DNA of 64,000 nt from the NCBI RefSeq assembly GCF_001187725.1, contig NZ_LGIQ01000009.1, positions 442,859 through 506,858 of the forward strand, given 5' to 3'. The position numbers were made by a program, and so were the translations under genes. This DNA is from Brevibacillus reuszeri. Lineage in GTDB: Bacteria > Bacillota > Bacilli > Brevibacillales > Brevibacillaceae. Under the pieces are notes generated by a model. The model was not told the DNA's origin, did no database searches, and was given only the letters and a program-made list of their open reading frames with translations. The number at the start of each line of letters is the position of its first letter. Within the stretch, counting starts at the first letter, position 1. This document shows, piece after piece, positions 60,641 to 64,000 of the stretch.

Positions 60641-61138
60641 TTACTCGGTTATGAAGTATGAGGTAATAGGTACGCTGCGCCTGCCCATTTCAAAATCGTA
60701 AACAGAATCATTAGCGTTTTGGAAAGCTTCCTTGACGCTTCGTTTGTTTTGAATAAGATCGTAGAAAAACCTCAGCACAAACATGAGTGCGTCATTTCCA
60801 TCTGGATAATCGTTTGGTCCGACATAGACTTCGCATCCACTGTCAAGAAATGCTTGTGCCGTCTCTAGTTTTCCTACTGAGCATCCGGTGCCGATTACAG
60901 TTTTACCTGTCAGCTTGGCAAAGCGTCTGATCTCCTCCGGCCTAAAGTCTCCCGTGGGTTCTCCCTCTTCATAGATACTTTCCTCCAGCTCTGGCATGAT
61001 AAAGTGGCCTTCATCACCATGAAAGCAAAGAATGATCCTATCTGTATCCGGATACAGGTCATTACCGGATAGGATATCAATCAGATCTTTCGTTAACAAT
61101 GAGTCCAAACTATTTTGCGAACATGTAAGCTTGTTCAC
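60641..61138 (-). CDS. Minimal CHAT/caspase-like protease candidate
   Basis: This 165-residue protein shows a caspase-fold pattern. After a beta strand, IILCFHGDEGHF carries a histidine followed by glycine, and about 50 residues later VIGTGCSVGKLETAQAFLDSG has the candidate nucleophile cysteine. VYVGPNDYPDGNDALMFVLR and SVKEAFQNAND then follow, like the WPVDD-type block and last helices of CHAT domains. No repeat or sensor domain is attached. It starts with GTG lacking a good ribosome site, and its end fuses to the LysE remnant, so it may itself have been moved or trimmed. Some genomes label relatives as hypothetical or mis-annotate them. Confidence 0.55.
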   Translation of the reverse strand: MNKLTCSQNSLDSLLTKDLIDILSGNDLYPDTDRIILCFHGDEGHFIMPELEESIYEEGEPTGDFRPEEIRRFAKLTGKTVIGTGCSVGKLETAQAFLDSGCEVYVGPNDYPDGNDALMFVLRFFYDLIQNKRSVKEAFQNANDSVYDFEMGRRSVPITSYFITE

Positions 61139-61238
61139 GAGAAATAATGCAGCCTTTCAAATCCTCCACGGTCACACCTAATCCTTCAAACTCAGTATCA
61201 CTTAAATCAATTCCCTTGTTAGACTGGGTTTCGTTTAT
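61110..61238 (-). pseudogene. 42-codon gene fragment after HxlR gene
   Basis: In frame after the HxlR stop, the reverse strand reads GIDLSDTEFEGLGVTVEDL and GCIISREQAYMFAK then stops, overlapping the start of the CHAT-like ORF in another frame. It looks coding but has no start codon. The family is not recognised. It may be the tail of a lost gene. Confidence 0.35.
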
Positions 61239-61646
61239 TCATGATCGTTCTTTCGATTGGGCATCCTTTTTATTAGTTTTATCGTAATTTTCTCTAGCCG
61301 TTTCTACATGCGAAAAATGTATCCTTCCCCATTGCCTTAGTTCACTCATCGGCTGAAGTAAAGTTTCGCCAAGAGGGGTTAGAGAGTATTCGACGGCTGG
61401 GGGGACGGTTGGTGTAATATGACGTTGGACCACCCCATCCCGTTCCAGCTTCCGCACGGTTTGAGTCAGCATTTTTTTGGAGATGCCCACAATTATTCTA
61501 TTCATTTCACCATATCGGATGCTTCCGTTTTCCATTGCATAAATCACGAGTGCTGTCCATTTATTCGATATGATTTCAAGAACTCTACTATATCCGCATT
61601 CCGCAACCGAGATGTCTGGTTGTTTTGGATTAGCCGAAGATTTCAA
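61239..61646 (-). CDS. HxlR-family winged-helix regulator
   Basis: This 135-residue protein has the HxlR pattern: an early cysteine (ECGYSRVLEIISNKWTALVI), the winged helix (RYGEMNRIIVGISKKMLTQT, LERDGVVQR) and EYSLTPLGETLLQP. HxlR proteins often sense oxidants or electrophiles through that cysteine. It is divergent from the MBL-fold lactonase gene (about 220 bases apart), its probable target. Confidence 0.9.
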   Translation of the reverse strand: MKSSANPKQPDISVAECGYSRVLEIISNKWTALVIYAMENGSIRYGEMNRIIVGISKKMLTQTVRKLERDGVVQRHITPTVPPAVEYSLTPLGETLLQPMSELRQWGRIHFSHVETARENYDKTNKKDAQSKERS

Positions 61647-61869
61647 ATGTTCCCCCTCCTATGCACCTTAAAGTACCCAGGACACAATAAAGTGCCTACT
61701 TACGTAAGTTTAGTTTATAAAATATCATTTGTCTAACTACCACTAAGGCAACATGTTCAAGGACTAAGTTGTCAAGGACATCGCTGATACGGGTATTCAC
61801 GCTTGCGATAGACAGTATCTCGAAGTGATCGTTCTGACTTACCAAGAATCATTTTAAAATGGGGAGGAA

Positions 61870-62721
61870 ATGAGAGTGTCGAATATAATTAAAGCTCACC
61901 CTAAGTTGTATGTGATGGATAACGGTCGCATGAGCATGGACAAAAACTGGATGATTGCAATGCATAATCCGGCTACGATCAGCAATCCTAATGCGCCGAC
62001 TCAATTCGTGGAATTTCCGATCTATACCGTATTGATCGATCATCCTGAAGGAAAAATTTTGTTCGATACGGCCTGCAACCCCAACTCGATGGGTGTTGAT
62101 GGCCGATGGGCCAAATCGACCCAACAGGCATTCCCCTGGGTGGCAAGTGAGGAATGTTACCTTCATAACCGGCTCGAACAATTAAATGTAAGGCCAGAGG
62201 ACATTAAGTACGTTATAGCCTCCCATTTGCATCTAGATCATGCAGGATGCTTGGAGATGTTCACGAATGCAGCAATTATCGTTCATGAAGATGAACTGAA
62301 TGGTGCACTGCAGTCCTATGCCCGTAACGAAAATGGAGCATATATTTGGGCCGACATTGATGCATGGATCAAGAACCACTTACAGTGGAAAACGGTCAAA
62401 CGCAATGAAGATAACCTAGAACTGGCTGAAGGCATCAAGATTATTAATTTGGGAAGCGGCCATGCCTGGGGCATGTTAGGCTTGTACATTGAAATGCCGG
62501 AAACCGGTGGCATCATTCTAGCTTCCGATGCCATCTATACGGCAGAGAGCTACGGCCCACCAGTCAAGCCTCCTGGCATTATTTATGACTTGCTCGGTTA
62601 CCGGAGTGCAGTTGAGAAAATCCGGACATTGGCTAGGCGTACGAATTCCCAGGTGTGGTTCGGGCATGATGCGAATCAGTTTAAGCAATTTCGAAAATCA
62701 ACCGAAGGATGCTACGAATAA
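61870..62721 (+). CDS. MBL-fold N-acyl-homoserine-lactonase-like hydrolase
   Basis: This 283-residue metallo-beta-lactamase-fold enzyme has the dinuclear site motif SHLHLDHAG (HxHxDH), a later GHAWG histidine, SDAIY for the bridging aspartate and WFGHD for the last histidine. Overall it is similar to AttM/AiiA-type lactonases (YVMDNGRMSMD near the start, GKILFDTACNP). It may hydrolyse AHL quorum signals or another lactone. GGGAGGAAATGAG precedes the ATG. It is controlled, most likely, by the divergent HxlR gene. Confidence 0.85.
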   Translation: MRVSNIIKAHPKLYVMDNGRMSMDKNWMIAMHNPATISNPNAPTQFVEFPIYTVLIDHPEGKILFDTACNPNSMGVDGRWAKSTQQAFPWVASEECYLHNRLEQLNVRPEDIKYVIASHLHLDHAGCLEMFTNAAIIVHEDELNGALQSYARNENGAYIWADIDAWIKNHLQWKTVKRNEDNLELAEGIKIINLGSGHAWGMLGLYIEMPETGGIILASDAIYTAESYGPPVKPPGIIYDLLGYRSAVEKIRTLARRTNSQVWFGHDANQFKQFRKSTEGCYE

Positions 62722-62771
62722 TGAGAATTCAATTATAAGTCCGATTCCTCCAATATCCTTTCCGACAGATG

Positions 62772-62806
62772 AGCAAAGGCTGTCAGTTCAACAGGTAGCC
62801 TTTGCT
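62772..62806 (+). terminator. Terminator of MBL-fold gene
   Basis: AGCAAAGGCT-loop-AGCCTTTGCT followed by TTGTTTT, about 50 bases after the stop. Confidence 0.85.
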
Positions 62807-63012
62807 TTGTTTTACCCAGTTATTATAGATGACTGGAATCCTTTAGTGTTCCCAGTTCTTCTCTCGGAGCCGACAGCCACCTCATTCATATAACTTCGCT
62901 ACTCAAGCACCCTCTAATTTCCCAGTTGAGCAGATAATGAATCCCATAACCTCATCAATTGAATTATGGCAGCTTCAATTACTTCATATGAAACACCTTC
63001 CCGGGCTTCCAC

Positions 63013-63939
63013 TCACTTACTCTTTTGCCCAAGGCTATTTAAGGCAATCGAAATAAAATCACGAACATAGTTTTCCAGTAATGAAGGATCATGTGCCGCC
63101 AGCATGATTCTATTTGTTATCGTTTTTTTTACAGGAACAATAACCTCTGCCAATTCACCAGCTTGAATGAAGCGGTTTGCTGCAAGGGATGGTACGAAGC
63201 TTACGCCATACCCGGCAACAACAGCTTGAATCGTCTCGTTCAACCCATTGAACTCCAGCTCAATCGCTGGTGGCAAAACGTTATTTTCCTCACAAAGCTC
63301 AATCAGCCGCTTCCGGGTTGTACTTCCTTCCTCTCTCATAATGAATGGCTCCTTCATTACAGCTTCAACTGCAATACCCTGATTGGCAAACCGATGCGAA
63401 GGCGCTACAACGAATTGAAATGTGTCCCTGTAAAGCTCAAGGCAATAAAGCGATTGAAGCCGTTGATCAGAAAGTCCATCATGGCCAAAGATTGCAACGT
63501 CAGTCTCATATTGAAGCAGACTTTCCAATGCTTGCCCGGAATTAACGGTAGCGATCTTTACCGCAACCTCCGGGTATTTCTGCTTGAACAAGGATGCCCA
63601 CCTGGGAATGAGTACGCTGGTCGCCATATAATTTCCAGTGATCCGGAGTTTACCTCGCGGATGCCGATGGTAATCCTCCAGTATGATTCGTATTTGCTCT
63701 TCTAAAGCAAACAGCTTCTCCGTAAGTTGAAGAAGCCTTTGTGCGATTGGAGTCAGCGCGATCTTCCTTCCTTTTTTCTCAAACAACACAACTTCATGCT
63801 GCCGTTCAAAACTTCGGATTTGTGCAGAAATGGCTGGCTGGCTTATATTCAGCTTCCTGGCGGCTGCGGTCACGCTCCCAGTCGACGCGACAGTATGAAA
63901 AAGTAAAAGTGCGTGTAAATTGAGCGTCAGTTCCATCAC
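63013..63939 (-). CDS. LysR-family regulator
   Basis: This 308-residue protein has an N-terminal LysR helix-turn-helix (LLFHTVASTGSVTAAARKLN, SQPAISAQIRSFE) and an effector domain from about 90. The pattern resembles CysL/YwfK-type regulators. It lies at the window edge; its divergent partner is outside, so its target is unknown. Confidence 0.9.
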   Translation of the reverse strand: MMELTLNLHALLLFHTVASTGSVTAAARKLNISQPAISAQIRSFERQHEVVLFEKKGRKIALTPIAQRLLQLTEKLFALEEQIRIILEDYHRHPRGKLRITGNYMATSVLIPRWASLFKQKYPEVAVKIATVNSGQALESLLQYETDVAIFGHDGLSDQRLQSLYCLELYRDTFQFVVAPSHRFANQGIAVEAVMKEPFIMREEGSTTRKRLIELCEENNVLPPAIELEFNGLNETIQAVVAGYGVSFVPSLAANRFIQAGELAEVIVPVKKTITNRIMLAAHDPSLLENYVRDFISIALNSLGQKSK

Positions 63940-64000
63940 CTTCTATATAAAAACTGTATAGGAAATACATTATCTATATTATTAATTTATGCGTAACGCA

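Noticed and set aside
1..64000. CRISPR arrays, tRNA/rRNA genes, complete insertion sequences, replication origin
   Set aside because: Looked for by eye on both strands; no regularly spaced repeats, CCA-ended cloverleaf, transposase frame or DnaA-box cluster was recognised.

Overview
The window looks like chromosomal DNA from a low-to-moderate-GC, spore-forming Firmicute, most likely Brevibacillus or a close Paenibacillaceae relative. This rests on strong AGGAGG ribosome sites, S-layer-homology surface proteins, Dpp/Opp peptide transporters, a sigma-54 (SigL) type regulator and a Cfr-like rRNA methyltransferase of the Clb type known from Brevibacillus and Bacillus. No rRNA, tRNA, CRISPR array, integrase or complete IS was seen. 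All identifications come from reading the translated sequence; no database search was run.

Layout. (1) 1-3 kb: end of a tellurite/stress locus (vWA protein, XpaC-like, TelA-like). (2) 3.1-12.8 kb: one long leftward operon of RpiR regulator, N-acylamino-acid racemase (enolase superfamily), DppABC, a leaderless beta-lactamase-fold serine hydrolase, DppDF and an M20 carboxypeptidase. It reads as import and degradation of acylated, D-amino-acid or muropeptide-like compounds. (3) 12.9-16.7 kb: XRE-cupin regulator divergent from D-serine dehydratase, then an MFS exporter. (4) 17.1-25.7 kb: a nitrogen-scavenging locus with a glutamine-synthetase-like ligase, M20D amidohydrolase, APC permease and FluG-type amidohydrolase. 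It has a near-consensus sigma-54 promoter and lies divergent from a PAS/AAA+/Fis enhancer-binding protein and a class III aminotransferase. (5) 25.7-35.6 kb: a second peptide-ABC operon with a minimal sensor kinase, an AraC-type response regulator, a polytopic membrane protein and an M42 aminopeptidase. (6) 36-46.6 kb: YpsA-like SLOG protein, stalk-domain protein, RCC1/SLH surface protein, a large SARP/AAA/TPR regulator and a 953-residue SGNH hydrolase with C-terminal repeats. (7) 46.9-56.4 kb: a cluster of ribosome-directed resistance-type genes: Tet-like ribosomal protection GTPase, a second ribosomal protein L4 whose tunnel loop is rewritten, a Cfr/Clb-like methyltransferase and an ANT(9)-like adenylyltransferase, interspersed with GNAT, chemoreceptor, DinB and CD3324-like genes. 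(8) 56.4-64 kb: mixed single genes including LysR regulators, a TMEM175 channel, a methyltransferase, a very small CHAT-like protease candidate and an AHL-lactonase-like MBL hydrolase.

Most striking are the L4 paralogue, which keeps full length but replaces six consecutive residues in the loop where macrolide and oxazolidinone resistance mutations fall, and the small upstream ORFs in front of it and of the Cfr-like gene. Together they suggest antibiotic-inducible ribosome remodelling. Two gene-end duplications flank other blocks: a 47-bp copy of the ypsA 3' end around 19.4 kb, and a ~50-bp copy of the SARP-gene 3' end around the RCC1 gene. They point to past recombination. A structured RNA-like element occurs twice with a covarying base pair.
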